From: an uncultured Bacteroidota bacterium
GTDB lineage: Bacteria > Bacteroidota > Bacteroidia > B-17B0 > Aurantibacillaceae
Assembly (NCBI GenBank): GCA_903834765.1
Contig: CAILKE010000014.1
Location: 1 to 49,797, forward strand
Direction: 5' to 3'
Length of the DNA stretch: 49,797 nt
Shown here: positions 1 to 7,927 of the stretch, one piece after another
Layout: every line of letters starts with the position of its first letter
How positions within the stretch are numbered: the first letter of the stretch is position 1
Made by a program: the position numbers and the translations under genes
Notes under the pieces: model-generated
The model's input: only the letters and a program-made list of their open reading frames with translations
What the model was told of the DNA's origin: nothing
The model's database searches: none

Positions 1-38
1 GCCATTTTATGTCTTTTTCTTTTCTTTCCGCTTGGCAT
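1..38 (-). CDS. 5' end of a small basic protein, AURKAIP1/COX24 (bS22/mS38-like)
   Basis: Partial gene leaving the left edge of the window. The complement of 36-38 is an ATG and reads M-P-S-G-K-K-R-K-R-H-K-M-A before the edge. This start matches, from memory, a tiny very basic protein widespread in Bacteroidota and annotated with the AURKAIP1/COX24 domain, which in mitochondria and some bacteria is a small-subunit ribosomal protein (mS38/bS22). It follows the HU and TPR genes on the same strand and probably shares their transcript. Only 13 codons are visible, so the call rests on that short match. Confidence 0.55.
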   Translation of the reverse strand, partial: MPSGKKRKRHKM

Positions 39-65
39 AATTTGTTGTTTTTAATGGTTAATAAT

Positions 66-887
66 TTATTTTTTTAATTGTTCTATATATTTCAGTACTT
101 CTTGTTTTGCCATCGCATCATCTGTGAGGCTGGCATATTTTTGCAACATTTCTATTGTTTTATTTTTATCACCTTTTTGCTCATACGCATCTGCTAAATG
201 TAAATACGCTTCTATATAAAGTGTGTCAATTTGCAATACTTTTTCAAAACGCTTTATTGCTCTATCCCATTGTTGGGATTTCACAGAGAAGAACGCGAAA
301 TTCAACTGCAATTTCACATTATTACTATCCGTTTTTTCAACTTCTCTTAATAAGCTAATTCCCTTCATAGGATCTTGAGTTCCTTCAACATAACAAGCCG
401 CCAATTGTATTTTGGCATCTATGTTTTTAGCATCTTTATCTAAAGCTGTTTGATAACATCGCATAGCGCTTTGGTATAGCACCGGAATTTCATTGTTATC
501 TTTGATGAAACGAACCGAAAAATAATATCGATCACCTGCTTTAACGAAAGCAGAAGATTGGTTCTTTTTAGAAGCTATTTTCTCAACAAAATAAGACGCT
601 AAATCAGGTCGTTTTAATTTATCCCAAAATTGTACTACTGGAATAAATGCTGTATCTATTGATGAAGAAGTTGCTGATGCTAATAAAGCATCATATGCTT
701 TTTTATCTTCTACACTTAAAGTTTTAGTAACCATATTTATAAATGGTTCAATGGTTGCTAAAGGCGCAGTCTCTTTAGCTTTGTCTTCAGACTTACCTGT
801 GTGAGTTTTTGGTGCAAGAAATAAAAGAACGAATAAACAAATGGATATTGCTACTAATACAATTTGTGTTTTACGTGCTAGTGTCAT
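66..887 (-). CDS. Membrane-anchored tetratricopeptide-repeat protein
   Basis: A 273-residue protein with a short cytoplasmic N-terminus, one hydrophobic anchor at about residues 9-26, and a soluble region. The C-terminal half (about 140-265) is built of TPR helices; examples are the segments with RCYQTALDKDAKN, AIKRFEKVLQIDTLYIEAY and LHLADAYEQKGDKNK. TPR domains hold protein partners, but no partner can be named. Its ATG overlaps the stop of the HU gene in an ATGA junction, so the two are translationally coupled. The arrangement HU, TPR protein, small basic protein is common in Bacteroidota. Confidence 0.85.
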   Translation of the reverse strand: MTLARKTQIVLVAISICLFVLLFLAPKTHTGKSEDKAKETAPLATIEPFINMVTKTLSVEDKKAYDALLASATSSSIDTAFIPVVQFWDKLKRPDLASYFVEKIASKKNQSSAFVKAGDRYYFSVRFIKDNNEIPVLYQSAMRCYQTALDKDAKNIDAKIQLAACYVEGTQDPMKGISLLREVEKTDSNNVKLQLNFAFFSVKSQQWDRAIKRFEKVLQIDTLYIEAYLHLADAYEQKGDKNKTIEMLQKYASLTDDAMAKQEVLKYIEQLKK

Positions 888-1201
888 TCAATTTGTTTGT
901 TATCTAATGGCTCAGCCACTTTTACATTACGCTTTACTCTATCAGCAAATGTTTTGGCTGGTTTAAAAGCTGGGATAAAATGCGCAGGAATTACAACAGT
1001 TGTATTTTTAGAAATATTACGTCCCACTTTTTCGGCACGTTTCTTCACTACAAAAGTTCCAAAACCTCTTAAATAAACATTTTTACCATCAGTCATAGAA
1101 GTACGAATTGATTTCATAAATGCTTCTACGGTTGTTTGCACAACTATCTTTTCGATGCCTGTTTTTTCTGAAATTTCGTTTACTATATCCGCTTTAGTCA
1201 T
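884..1201 (-). CDS. HU family DNA-binding protein
   Basis: A 105-residue histone-like protein that bends and compacts DNA in the nucleoid. It begins MTKADIVNEISEKTG and carries the HU core GFGTFVVKKR, followed by the DNA-binding arm RNISKNTTVVIPA and the closing FKPAKTF. About 12 residues extend past the usual 90-residue HU end (VAEPLDNKQIE), ending in the ATGA overlap with the TPR gene. A strong Bacteroidota-type promoter lies 46 bases upstream of the ATG. HU versus IHF subunit cannot be separated by eye, so no symbol is given. Confidence 0.93.
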   Translation of the reverse strand: MTKADIVNEISEKTGIEKIVVQTTVEAFMKSIRTSMTDGKNVYLRGFGTFVVKKRAEKVGRNISKNTTVVIPAHFIPAFKPAKTFADRVKRNVKVAEPLDNKQIE

Positions 1202-1247
1202 TTACAAAATATTTATAATCAACGATTTAAAAATAAAAATCGGGGTG

Positions 1248-1275
1248 CAAAGATATTGTTTTTATTGTAATTCAA
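1248..1275 (-). promoter_or_regulatory. Bacteroidota-type promoter for HU operon
   Basis: On the minus strand TTG (1273-1275, within TTTTTG) is followed after 17 bases by TATCTTTG (1248-1255), matching the TTG-N17-19-TAnnTTTG consensus of Bacteroidota housekeeping promoters. It leaves a leader of roughly 40 bases before the HU start codon. Confidence 0.7.
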
Positions 1276-1374
1276 AAATTTAAAGGCGTTTTTTTGAGAA
1301 AAATCAATGGATTTAACAAATAAATGGAAAATAACATAAGACTTACCTGTTTTTCTCTTCCCTATAAAGTTCAA

Positions 1375-1409
1375 AATTCCGGCTCTTCTTTAATAGGATA
1401 GCCGGAATT
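1375..1409 (-). terminator. Stem-loop terminator at end of copper-type operon
   Basis: A 10-bp perfect inverted repeat AATTCCGGCT (1375-1384) / AGCCGGAATT (1400-1409) with a 15-base loop, 27 bases beyond the stop codon of the MbnP-like gene. It lies between that gene and the HU promoter and would end the minus-strand operon that starts at about 3940. The T-run is poor, so it is called from position and stem strength. Confidence 0.6.
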
Positions 1410-1436
1410 AAGTATTAATTTAATGAAAACCTATGG

Positions 1437-2228
1437 TTACTGATATATAAACATAGATGAGATATTATTAGCAATTTGATTAGATATAGAGCTAGTATTA
1501 TCTAATGGACTTAATACATTTAAATTACTATTGCCATTCAAAATAATACCATTAAATAATTTATTATAATCAATCACTATGTGAATAAACTGTGTTTGAT
1601 CAGGGCTTATTGTATAATTCTGGTCGGGCATACTAACGCTTTTTAAATGCGAATCAGTGCCAATTCTATATGAAAAGGTTTGCATCCCTGCAATTGTTCC
1701 ATTTGCAGCATTCGAGGTATCTATTTTACCTTGAAAATTCACAAACACATATCCGTTCCATGGTTGAACCGTATTGCCAAACCACATGTTCGGTTTATAA
1801 AAAGTACTATCACTTGGTTCTGGCAGTAATGCATTAGATGCAGGAGACAAGCCTACATTAAAGCGAATGGATTTATAATTACCCGCAGGAACACTTCCAA
1901 GCATATATTCTTCAATTGGTTGTGTTTTTGCAATCGTCAATCCAGAAATATCAACTGTAGAACCATCGGCTTTCACTAATTGAATGTTGGAAATATACAA
2001 TTGCGCAATGCTAATAGATATTTTTCGTCCATTAGCCATTACATAAATACTGTCATAATCAGCGACTTCAATTGTATCTACATTTGTGTGAAGATGTAAC
2101 ACTGCTGACCCATTTGCTGGAGCAGGCTCTGGTTCTGGTGTAGGCGAAGTAGTATCTTTTTTACAAGATACATTTACCAGTGTGATTAAAACTAAAATTA
2201 TTGCGATTTTTTTTGTTATTGATTTCAT
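1437..2228 (-). CDS. MbnP-like lipoprotein, probable copper protein
   Basis: A 263-residue predicted lipoprotein: hydrophobic signal, then the acylated Cys at residue 22 (VNVSC) and a Pro/Glu linker. The body has features of the MbnP family: an opening strand GSAVLHLHTNVD, the segment ISIAQLYISNIQLVK, PAGNYKSIRFNVGLSP, and a Trp-rich central part (PNMWFGNTVQPWNGYVFVNF). MbnP proteins are periplasmic, are linked to copper acquisition and often act with MbnH-type di-haem enzymes; no MbnH is seen here. It is the last gene of a four-gene minus-strand unit with a Met-rich barrel, a micro-membrane protein and a Cys-rich small protein. Confidence 0.75.
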   Translation of the reverse strand: MKSITKKIAIILVLITLVNVSCKKDTTSPTPEPEPAPANGSAVLHLHTNVDTIEVADYDSIYVMANGRKISISIAQLYISNIQLVKADGSTVDISGLTIAKTQPIEEYMLGSVPAGNYKSIRFNVGLSPASNALLPEPSDSTFYKPNMWFGNTVQPWNGYVFVNFQGKIDTSNAANGTIAGMQTFSYRIGTDSHLKSVSMPDQNYTISPDQTQFIHIVIDYNKLFNGIILNGNSNLNVLSPLDNTSSISNQIANNISSMFIYQ

Positions 2229-2258
2229 AAAGTGTTTTTTGAGATTAATAGTTAATAA

Positions 2259-3341
2259 TTAAAATGACATTTGCCATCCTGCAAAAATCATTTGAGTTGT
2301 TTTCATTTGAATGCCATTTGCTTGTTGGTAAAACGGAATACCATATTCGATTAAAAGTTGGTTGCCTTTTAAACATCCTTTTGGAATTAAAAAATTCAAT
2401 CCACCAAAAACTCCCAATCGCTTGCCCCCACTATTTTTTGTGTCGGCCATAGGATCAATTGCTCTATATGGAGATATTTCTTTATCAAAACCATACATTT
2501 TAGCAGATGCGTTTCCTTCAACCCGTATTGAATTACTTATCCAGTTATTACATTTATAAGCAATCCAAGCAGTGGCATTAGCTGCATTTCCATAAGAATA
2601 GTTATAACGGTTAACACCAATATTGATAATTCCTGTAGCTTGAACTCCCCACGAAAAATGATTGGCATAACCAGTATATGTTAATCCTGGCAACCAAGCA
2701 TAGGTGCCAGTTCCCAATTGCATGCTATACGATTTACGCTGATCTTGTCCTGCATGTGTTGTACCATATAATGAAATACTGCCTGTAGGAAGGTTAATAC
2801 CGTTGCTTACCAAAATTTCATGATTATTCTTATGAATCAATTTATATAAAACATATAATTTTGTATCACTAAATCCTTTCGAATTATCCGTCATATCCAT
2901 AGTAGAGTTCATTGAGGTCATATTCATACTTCCCATATTCATGTTGCCCATGCCATACATACTCATGGTCATATCCATATCATTCACAACATAGTTTGCC
3001 ATTGCCATCAATGTTATTTTATCTGTGATGCCATACATAAGCATCAACATGTGCATTTGCATTTGCATGTTGTTGGGCGACATGATATAATTTTGCATAA
3101 TGGCATCTGATTCAATCGGAGAAGTATTTTTAATATTCCCTTTCATAAACATGTTCATATATCTATAAGAGATCATCCATTGACCCTTATCGTGACCATG
3201 ATCTAACATAACACCAATAGGCGCATGGAAATCAGGTCTGGAATTACAACCACAATTTTTTTTACAGATACTGTCTTGTGATATAGCGTTACTCATATTA
3301 ATTATTAATATGAGTAACCATACATTTTTTAGTGAAACCAT
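2259..3341 (-). CDS. Methionine-rich outer-membrane beta-barrel, putative copper transporter
   Basis: A 360-residue secreted protein with an N-terminal signal and then a Cys cluster (CKKNCGC, residues 26-32). It has the family opening DHGHDKGQWMISYRYM and a pattern of amphipathic strands ending in Phe, as outer-membrane barrels do. It contains 35 Met, 26 of them between residues 56 and 150. At residues 92-102 every second residue is Met, and a similar run occurs at 122-128, so Met side chains would line one face of strands. Met-rich stretches commonly bind Cu(I). It lies between the MbnP-like gene and the micro-membrane gene. Function as a copper channel is inference; a Phenol_MetA_deg-like barrel is the other family it resembles. 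Confidence 0.7.
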   Translation of the reverse strand: MVSLKNVWLLILIINMSNAISQDSICKKNCGCNSRPDFHAPIGVMLDHGHDKGQWMISYRYMNMFMKGNIKNTSPIESDAIMQNYIMSPNNMQMQMHMLMLMYGITDKITLMAMANYVVNDMDMTMSMYGMGNMNMGSMNMTSMNSTMDMTDNSKGFSDTKLYVLYKLIHKNNHEILVSNGINLPTGSISLYGTTHAGQDQRKSYSMQLGTGTYAWLPGLTYTGYANHFSWGVQATGIINIGVNRYNYSYGNAANATAWIAYKCNNWISNSIRVEGNASAKMYGFDKEISPYRAIDPMADTKNSGGKRLGVFGGLNFLIPKGCLKGNQLLIEYGIPFYQQANGIQMKTTQMIFAGWQMSF

Positions 3342-3355
3342 CTTTTTAAGTTTTA

Positions 3356-3469
3356 TTAAATGTTTGGTTTCTTAAGTTTTTCAATGGCCTTTGAATATTT
3401 TCGCACCAAACGAAATTCGTTTAATACTAATAATACAAAAACCAAGAAAATAAAGCTAATTATTTTCAT
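3356..3469 (-). CDS. 37-residue single-pass membrane peptide
   Basis: A short open frame on the minus strand, ATG at 3467-3469 and TAA at 3356-3358. It starts MKIISFIFLVFVLLVLNEF and ends with a basic tail including RKYSKAIEKLKK. The first 16 residues are a hydrophobic segment and the rest is a charged cytoplasmic-type tail. It fits between the Cys-rich gene and the barrel gene, 14 bases upstream of the latter, in the same direction. Small membrane peptides are common companions of metal transport genes. No family is recognised, and existence as a gene rests on composition and position only. Confidence 0.4.
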   Translation of the reverse strand: MKIISFIFLVFVLLVLNEFRLVRKYSKAIEKLKKPNI

Positions 3470-3534
3470 TGCCTAAGTTATTAATTGATGAATGTTAAAT
3501 TGAATTAAGTACTGGAAAAATCCAGTAAAATCAA

Positions 3535-3915
3535 CTAAACACAGGGCGGATGAAAAATAATAGATGGGAAACTTTCTAATAAAACATTAGAAAATGGAAA
3601 TGTAAGTTCTTGTAAAATCGAATGTTGATAAACTTGATAAGTTATACATCCAGTAAAAATTTCTGCTTTTTCTATTTTATCTTTAAGAGATGAGGGTAAA
3701 TCAGATTGACGTTTATCTTCCTTTTTTAGTTCCTTATCTAACACACACTTCCCGGCACAACAGCTTTTAGCCTTGTTTCTATTTTCGCATAATGTTTTAG
3801 CGATTTCTTTTTGGTTAAACGCGAATTTCAAATAAATAAAGGACTTTGCGCCACATTGCCATGATAAACTCATAAAGAGCAACATAGAACATAGTATTTG
3901 AAATCGTTTTTTCAA
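3535..3915 (-). CDS. Secreted Cys-rich small protein of copper-type clusters
   Basis: The core LCENRNKAKSCCAGKCVLDK matches, from memory, a Bacteroidota family of small periplasmic proteins that sit beside copper receptors and MbnP genes; the CENRxK...C..GKC motif is a plausible metal site. I place the start at the TTG at 3913-3915, giving KKRFQILCSMLLFMS as signal peptide. The alternative is ATG at 3885. The open frame extends to 4014, but a consensus promoter lies inside that extension (3939-3969), so the longer form would not be fully transcribed. The C-terminus FHPPCV is also typical. First gene of the four-gene unit. Confidence 0.65.
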   Translation of the reverse strand: MKKRFQILCSMLLFMSLSWQCGAKSFIYLKFAFNQKEIAKTLCENRNKAKSCCAGKCVLDKELKKEDKRQSDLPSSLKDKIEKAEIFTGCITYQVYQHSILQELTFPFSNVLLESFPSIIFHPPCV

Positions 3916-3938
3916 TTTATATTGAGCTTTAAACACTA

Positions 3939-3969
3939 CAAATATACTTGCTTTTATAGAGTTGGCAAA
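3939..3969 (-). promoter_or_regulatory. Promoter of the copper-type operon
   Basis: Minus-strand TTTG (3966-3969), 19 bases, then TATATTTG (3939-3946), a full match to the Bacteroidota consensus. The predicted transcription start lies just upstream of the TTG at 3915 and sets that gene's start. Confidence 0.65.
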
Positions 3970-4032
3970 TACAGGATTAATAAATGAGGTAAATTCACTT
4001 AAAAATAAGATCACATTGTAAATCAGAAATTA

Positions 4033-4518
4033 TTAATTTACCAATCCAGTTTCTACATCCTTACTAAAAGCCCGTTTATCAACCTGTTTTCCTAAAGTAT
4101 CAAAAAACAACCATAAGCTATCGCGTAAATCATTTTTGAACCATCCCTTATACTGTGGTTTTCCATTGGGATAATACACGTTGGATGCGCCTTGTTTTTT
4201 ACCTTTATCATAATAACATTCGCTCCACATATTTCCATTTTCATAAAAAGCCATCCACTGTCCGTGACGTTGACCAAATCTATAAAAGCCAGAAAATTTC
4301 ACAATACCGTTTGGATACTTATCTACGTAATCTCCTGTATAATCTGTATCTGGGGGGGCAATTAAATATTTATTAGCAACGGCTGAGACAGTATTACTAG
4401 CTATGGTTTTTAGAGAATCTTGTTTAGCTGTTTCTGATGCTTGATTGCTTTTACAGTTTGAGAAAAAAGTAATAGTTATTAATAAAAAAACGATAATGGT
4501 GAATGTCAATTTTTTCAT
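4033..4518 (-). CDS. MORN-repeat lipoprotein (YwqK-like)
   Basis: A 161-residue lipoprotein: signal MKKLTFTIIVFLLITITFF and acylated Cys22. From about residue 60 it has MORN_2-type repeats of about 23 residues: YPNGIVKFSGFYRFGQRHG, ENGNMWSECYYDKGKKQG and PNGKPQYKGWFKNDLRDS. Members are often annotated as YwqK antitoxins, a label that should not be taken literally. It lies 13 bases after the polyprenyl synthase stop on the same strand, so it is probably cotranscribed. Role unknown, perhaps envelope. Confidence 0.75.
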   Translation of the reverse strand: MKKLTFTIIVFLLITITFFSNCKSNQASETAKQDSLKTIASNTVSAVANKYLIAPPDTDYTGDYVDKYPNGIVKFSGFYRFGQRHGQWMAFYENGNMWSECYYDKGKKQGASNVYYPNGKPQYKGWFKNDLRDSLWLFFDTLGKQVDKRAFSKDVETGLVN

Positions 4519-4531
4519 AGGAATATGTATC

Positions 4532-5506
4532 TTATTTTTTTCGTTCGATGGAATAATTAACTAATTGTATTAAGCTTTGCTTTGATGGACTATCCTTTAC
4601 TGTTTCTAAGCAAGATAATGACTTTTCTTTGAACTGCTGCATCACTTTTTCAGCATAATCAATACCACCTTTTTGATGAACAAAACTAACAACTTCGGCT
4701 ACTTTTATAGGATCATCGTTATGATTTTTAATGATATTGATCATCTTCCGTTTTTCTGACCAAGTACAATTATTTAGAGCATAAATTAATGGCAACGTCA
4801 TTTTTTTTTCTTTAATATCAATACCTGTAGGTTTGCCTATCGATGTATCGTCACCGAAATCAAACAAATCATCTTTTATTTGAAAAGCAATTCCCGTATT
4901 AATTCCGAAATCCAAAAACTGATCTATAACTTTTTTATCATCTGTTAAAGAAGCCACGCCGGCTGCACAACAAGCAGCAATGAGTGTTGCTGTTTTTTTA
5001 CGAATAATTTCAAAATATATTTCTTCAGAGATATCGAGTTTACGAGCTTTTTCAATTTGCAACAATTCACCCTCACTCATTTCACGAACAGCATTACTTA
5101 CTATTTTTAATAAATGGAAATCACTATTATCGATGGAAAGCAATAAACCACTTGATAATAAAAAATCACCAATTAATACAGCAATTTTATTTTTCCAAAG
5201 TGCATTAACACTAAAAAATCCTCGTCGCTCGTTACTATCATCAACTACATCGTCATGCACTAAAGTTGCTGTGTGAAGTAATTCAATTAAGGATGCCGCT
5301 CGGTAAGTACTTTCATTAATTTCTCCAACGCACTGTGCACTTAAAAACACAAACATGGGACGCATTTGTTTACCCTTACGTTTAACGATATAACCTGTGA
5401 TTTTATTTAATAAAGGTACATTACTCTTCATCGACTGTTTGAACTTAATTTCAAACTCATCCATGTGCTTTGTAATCGGCGCTTTTATTTGATCAACAAT
5501 ATTCAC
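4532..5506 (-). CDS. All-trans polyprenyl diphosphate synthase
   Basis: A 324-residue class I trans-prenyltransferase that extends an allylic diphosphate with isopentenyl diphosphate; in Bacteroidota it supplies the menaquinone side chain. First Asp-rich motif HDDVVDD at residues 84-90 (D85, D86, D89), second motif in FQIKDDLFDFGDD near residue 215, and the substrate GKQMRP (45-50) at the start. The start codon is GTG at 5504-5506. Chain length (hepta/octa) cannot be read from sequence by eye, so ispB is not asserted. The menaquinone methyltransferase in this window (19983-20720) would act on the same pathway. Confidence 0.9.
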   Translation of the reverse strand: MNIVDQIKAPITKHMDEFEIKFKQSMKSNVPLLNKITGYIVKRKGKQMRPMFVFLSAQCVGEINESTYRAASLIELLHTATLVHDDVVDDSNERRGFFSVNALWKNKIAVLIGDFLLSSGLLLSIDNSDFHLLKIVSNAVREMSEGELLQIEKARKLDISEEIYFEIIRKKTATLIAACCAAGVASLTDDKKVIDQFLDFGINTGIAFQIKDDLFDFGDDTSIGKPTGIDIKEKKMTLPLIYALNNCTWSEKRKMINIIKNHNDDPIKVAEVVSFVHQKGGIDYAEKVMQQFKEKSLSCLETVKDSPSKQSLIQLVNYSIERKK

Positions 5507-5563
5507 TACTTAATAAAAAGTTGGGTAAATATAAGCTTTAATGAAGTGGTAAAAAACAAAATT

Positions 5564-6625
5564 TTACTTAAAAACTTGCACGGTTGATTTATTTTTATTG
5601 ACCAATTGTCCGCAAGCAGCGTCAATGTCTTTTCCTCTGCTACGGCGCACATTTACAATAATACCTCTGCTTTCTAAATGCGCTGTAAAAGCGTCTAAAC
5701 GCTCAGGAAGCGTTTGTTTAAATTCACCATCATCAATAGGATTATATTCGATGATGTTCACTTTAGCGGTGGTCTTTTTACAAAAATCAGCTAACTCTCG
5801 CGCATCTTGTATACCGTCGTTAAAGTCTTTAAACACTATATATTCAAAGGTTACACGCGAACCTGTTTTATCGTAAAAGTAATTCAATGCTTCTTCTAAA
5901 CTAGCCAAAGAATTCGATTCATTAATTGGCATGATATGATTTCTTTTTTCATCATTAGCCGCATGAAGCGATAATGCCAAATTAAATTTCACGTTATCAT
6001 CACCCAACTTCATAATCATTTTAGCAATACCGGCTGTACTAACCGTAATGCGTGATGGACTCATTCCTAAACCATCAGGGGAAGTAATGCGATCTACCGA
6101 ACGAATCGTTTCCGAATAATTCAATAAAGGCTCGCCCATGCCCATGTATACAATGTTTGTAAGTGGTTGGTTGTATTTACTTTCAGCTAAATTTTTGACT
6201 AAAGCCACTTGATCATAAATCTCATCGGCATTCAAATTACGCAAACGTTTTAATTTACCTGTAGCGCAAAATTTACAAGTCAAGCTACAACCTACTTGAG
6301 ATGAGATACAAGCCGTCATGCGTGTTTTAGTGGGTATCAAAACACTTTCAACGACATTACCATCCGCTAGTTTCATCGCGCATTTTATGGTACGATCAGC
6401 ACTCACTTGCATATCACTAATCGACACGGCATTAATCACAAATTCTTGCTTCAACCAATCTCTAAGCGACTTAGAAAGATTTGACATATCATCAAACTGA
6501 TGAGCCGATTTTTGCCACAGCCATTCGTAAATTTGCTTAGCGCGAAATTTAGGCTCACCTTTTTCTTTCAAAATATCAATGAGTTGTGCTTCTGTATAGC
6601 TTCGTATATCTTTTAAATCTGACAT
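5564..6625 (-). CDS. rlmN: 23S rRNA/tRNA adenine C2-methyltransferase RlmN
   Basis: A 353-residue radical-SAM enzyme that methylates A2503 of 23S rRNA and A37 of some tRNAs at C2. The iron-sulfur ligands are C113, C117 and C120 in CSLTCKFCATG. The resolving Cys is C338 in DIDAACGQL. The SAM-binding GMGEP and the LHAAND loop are also present. Full family length. Transcribed divergently from the amidohydrolase at 6702, with a -7 element 12 bases ahead of the ATG. Confidence 0.97.
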   Translation of the reverse strand: MSDLKDIRSYTEAQLIDILKEKGEPKFRAKQIYEWLWQKSAHQFDDMSNLSKSLRDWLKQEFVINAVSISDMQVSADRTIKCAMKLADGNVVESVLIPTKTRMTACISSQVGCSLTCKFCATGKLKRLRNLNADEIYDQVALVKNLAESKYNQPLTNIVYMGMGEPLLNYSETIRSVDRITSPDGLGMSPSRITVSTAGIAKMIMKLGDDNVKFNLALSLHAANDEKRNHIMPINESNSLASLEEALNYFYDKTGSRVTFEYIVFKDFNDGIQDARELADFCKKTTAKVNIIEYNPIDDGEFKQTLPERLDAFTAHLESRGIIVNVRRSRGKDIDAACGQLVNKNKSTVQVFK

Positions 6626-6636
6626 AGTTTGTGTTG

Positions 6637-6644
6637 CAAAGGTA
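6637..6644 (-). promoter_or_regulatory. -7 element of rlmN promoter
   Basis: Minus-strand TACCTTTG fits TAnnTTTG and lies 11 bases before the rlmN ATG, giving a very short leader. No clean TTG was found 17-19 bases upstream. Confidence 0.45.
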
Positions 6645-6701
6645 AGTTTTATTACCGAAAATTGGTTTATATTTAGACTCTTGTTTAATTTTTAATTCTT
6701 C

Positions 6702-7862
6702 ATGCGCTTTATATCAGCCACTCAGCTATTTTCTGGTAAGGATTTTTTAAATTCTGACTCGGTTATTGTTCTAAATACTGATAATTCTATTGAAGATATT
6801 ATTTCATCTATAGACATAGATCCTACTAAAATAGAGCATTTTGAAGGCATTATATGTCCTGGATTTATTAATACCCACTGCCATTTAGAATTAAGTCATT
6901 TAAAAAATACGATTCCTTATCACACAGGCATTATTGATTTTGGCTTGGAGATCATTAAAAACAGAAATACTATTCCTGAAGAATTACAACTCGACTACAT
7001 GCAACAAGCAGATACTGACATGTATCAAGCGGGCATTGTAGCCGTTGGAGATATCAGTAATACCAAGCTTTCTATACAACCTAAAAAAAAATCATCGATT
7101 TTCTATCACACGTTTGTGGAATTAATTGGGTTAAATCCTGAAAGAGCTGCCTCCGTTTTTGATGCTGGTAGACAAACGCTCACGCAATTTATTATTAAAG
7201 ATTTAGCTTGTTCACTTGCTCCACATGCCCCCTATTCTGCTTCGCCATTATTAATTGAGCTAATATCTCAAATGTGCTTACAAACTGGGAATCCTACAAG
7301 TATTCATAATCAAGAAAGCAAAGCAGAAAATGATTTTTTTAATTCAAAAACCGGAGATTATTTAAGATTATATGAAACATTAAAACTATCCTTAGATTTT
7401 TTTAATCCTACAAACAAAAGCAGTTTAGAATCTGTATTACCATTCTTTCAAACAGACTTAAAAACATTATTAGTTCACAATACGTTTAGCTCTCAGCAGG
7501 ATATTGATATTGCAAATAAACTTCATCCAAACCTATATTGGTGTTTATGTCCTAATGCTAATTTATACATTGAAAATACCTTGCCTAATATAGAACAATT
7601 AGTAAAATCGAATTGCATAGTAACTCTTGGAACCGATAGTTTAGCAAGTAATACAGGCTTATCGATCTTAGATGAAATTAACATCATCATTAAACACAAA
7701 CCTTCTATTCCATTAAAAATATTGCTAAAAGCAGCTACATACAATGGCGCGCAGTTTTTGGGAATAGAAGATACATTTGGATCTTTTGAAAAACACAAAA
7801 CACCGGGACTGAATTTGTTACAAAAAAAATCGACGCGCTATACTATCACTAAAATAGTCTAA
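6702..7862 (+). CDS. Amidohydrolase-family metal-dependent deaminase/hydrolase
   Basis: A 386-residue member of the ATZ/TRZ (chlorohydrolase-like) branch of amidohydrolases. The metal motif PGFINTHCHLELSH holds the HxH pair, APHAPYSAS and SIHNQES supply the later His and Glu, and LGTDSLASN carries the catalytic Asp. This branch deaminates or dechlorinates nucleoside or guanidine-like substrates, including S-adenosylhomocysteine and aminodeoxyfutalosine. The substrate cannot be set here. A futalosine-pathway role would be unexpected given the UbiE/MenG gene at 19983, although that methylase is shared by both menaquinone routes. Confidence 0.85.
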   Translation: MRFISATQLFSGKDFLNSDSVIVLNTDNSIEDIISSIDIDPTKIEHFEGIICPGFINTHCHLELSHLKNTIPYHTGIIDFGLEIIKNRNTIPEELQLDYMQQADTDMYQAGIVAVGDISNTKLSIQPKKKSSIFYHTFVELIGLNPERAASVFDAGRQTLTQFIIKDLACSLAPHAPYSASPLLIELISQMCLQTGNPTSIHNQESKAENDFFNSKTGDYLRLYETLKLSLDFFNPTNKSSLESVLPFFQTDLKTLLVHNTFSSQQDIDIANKLHPNLYWCLCPNANLYIENTLPNIEQLVKSNCIVTLGTDSLASNTGLSILDEINIIIKHKPSIPLKILLKAATYNGAQFLGIEDTFGSFEKHKTPGLNLLQKKSTRYTITKIV

Positions 7863-7915
7863 TACGCTTTAACTTAAAATAACCTAAACTTAATTTCATT
7901 ACATCAATTTTTAAT

Positions 7916-7923
7916 TACATTTG
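7916..7923 (+). promoter_or_regulatory. -7 element directly before an ATG, possible leaderless start
   Basis: TACATTTG fits TAnnTTTG and ends four bases before the ATG at 7928. With the usual 5-7 base distance to the transcript start, the mRNA would begin at or next to the start codon. No clear -33 TTG is visible. Confidence 0.4.
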
Positions 7924-7927
7924 CTTT

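Noticed and set aside
3916-4014. N-terminal extension of the Cys-rich gene to 4014
   Set aside because: A consensus promoter lies inside it and the extension does not resemble a signal peptide, while the TTG start gives one.
4155-4376. Plus-strand frame opposite the MORN-repeat gene
   Set aside because: Shadow of the minus-strand gene, without protein features; the same holds for the other opposite-strand frames over core genes.
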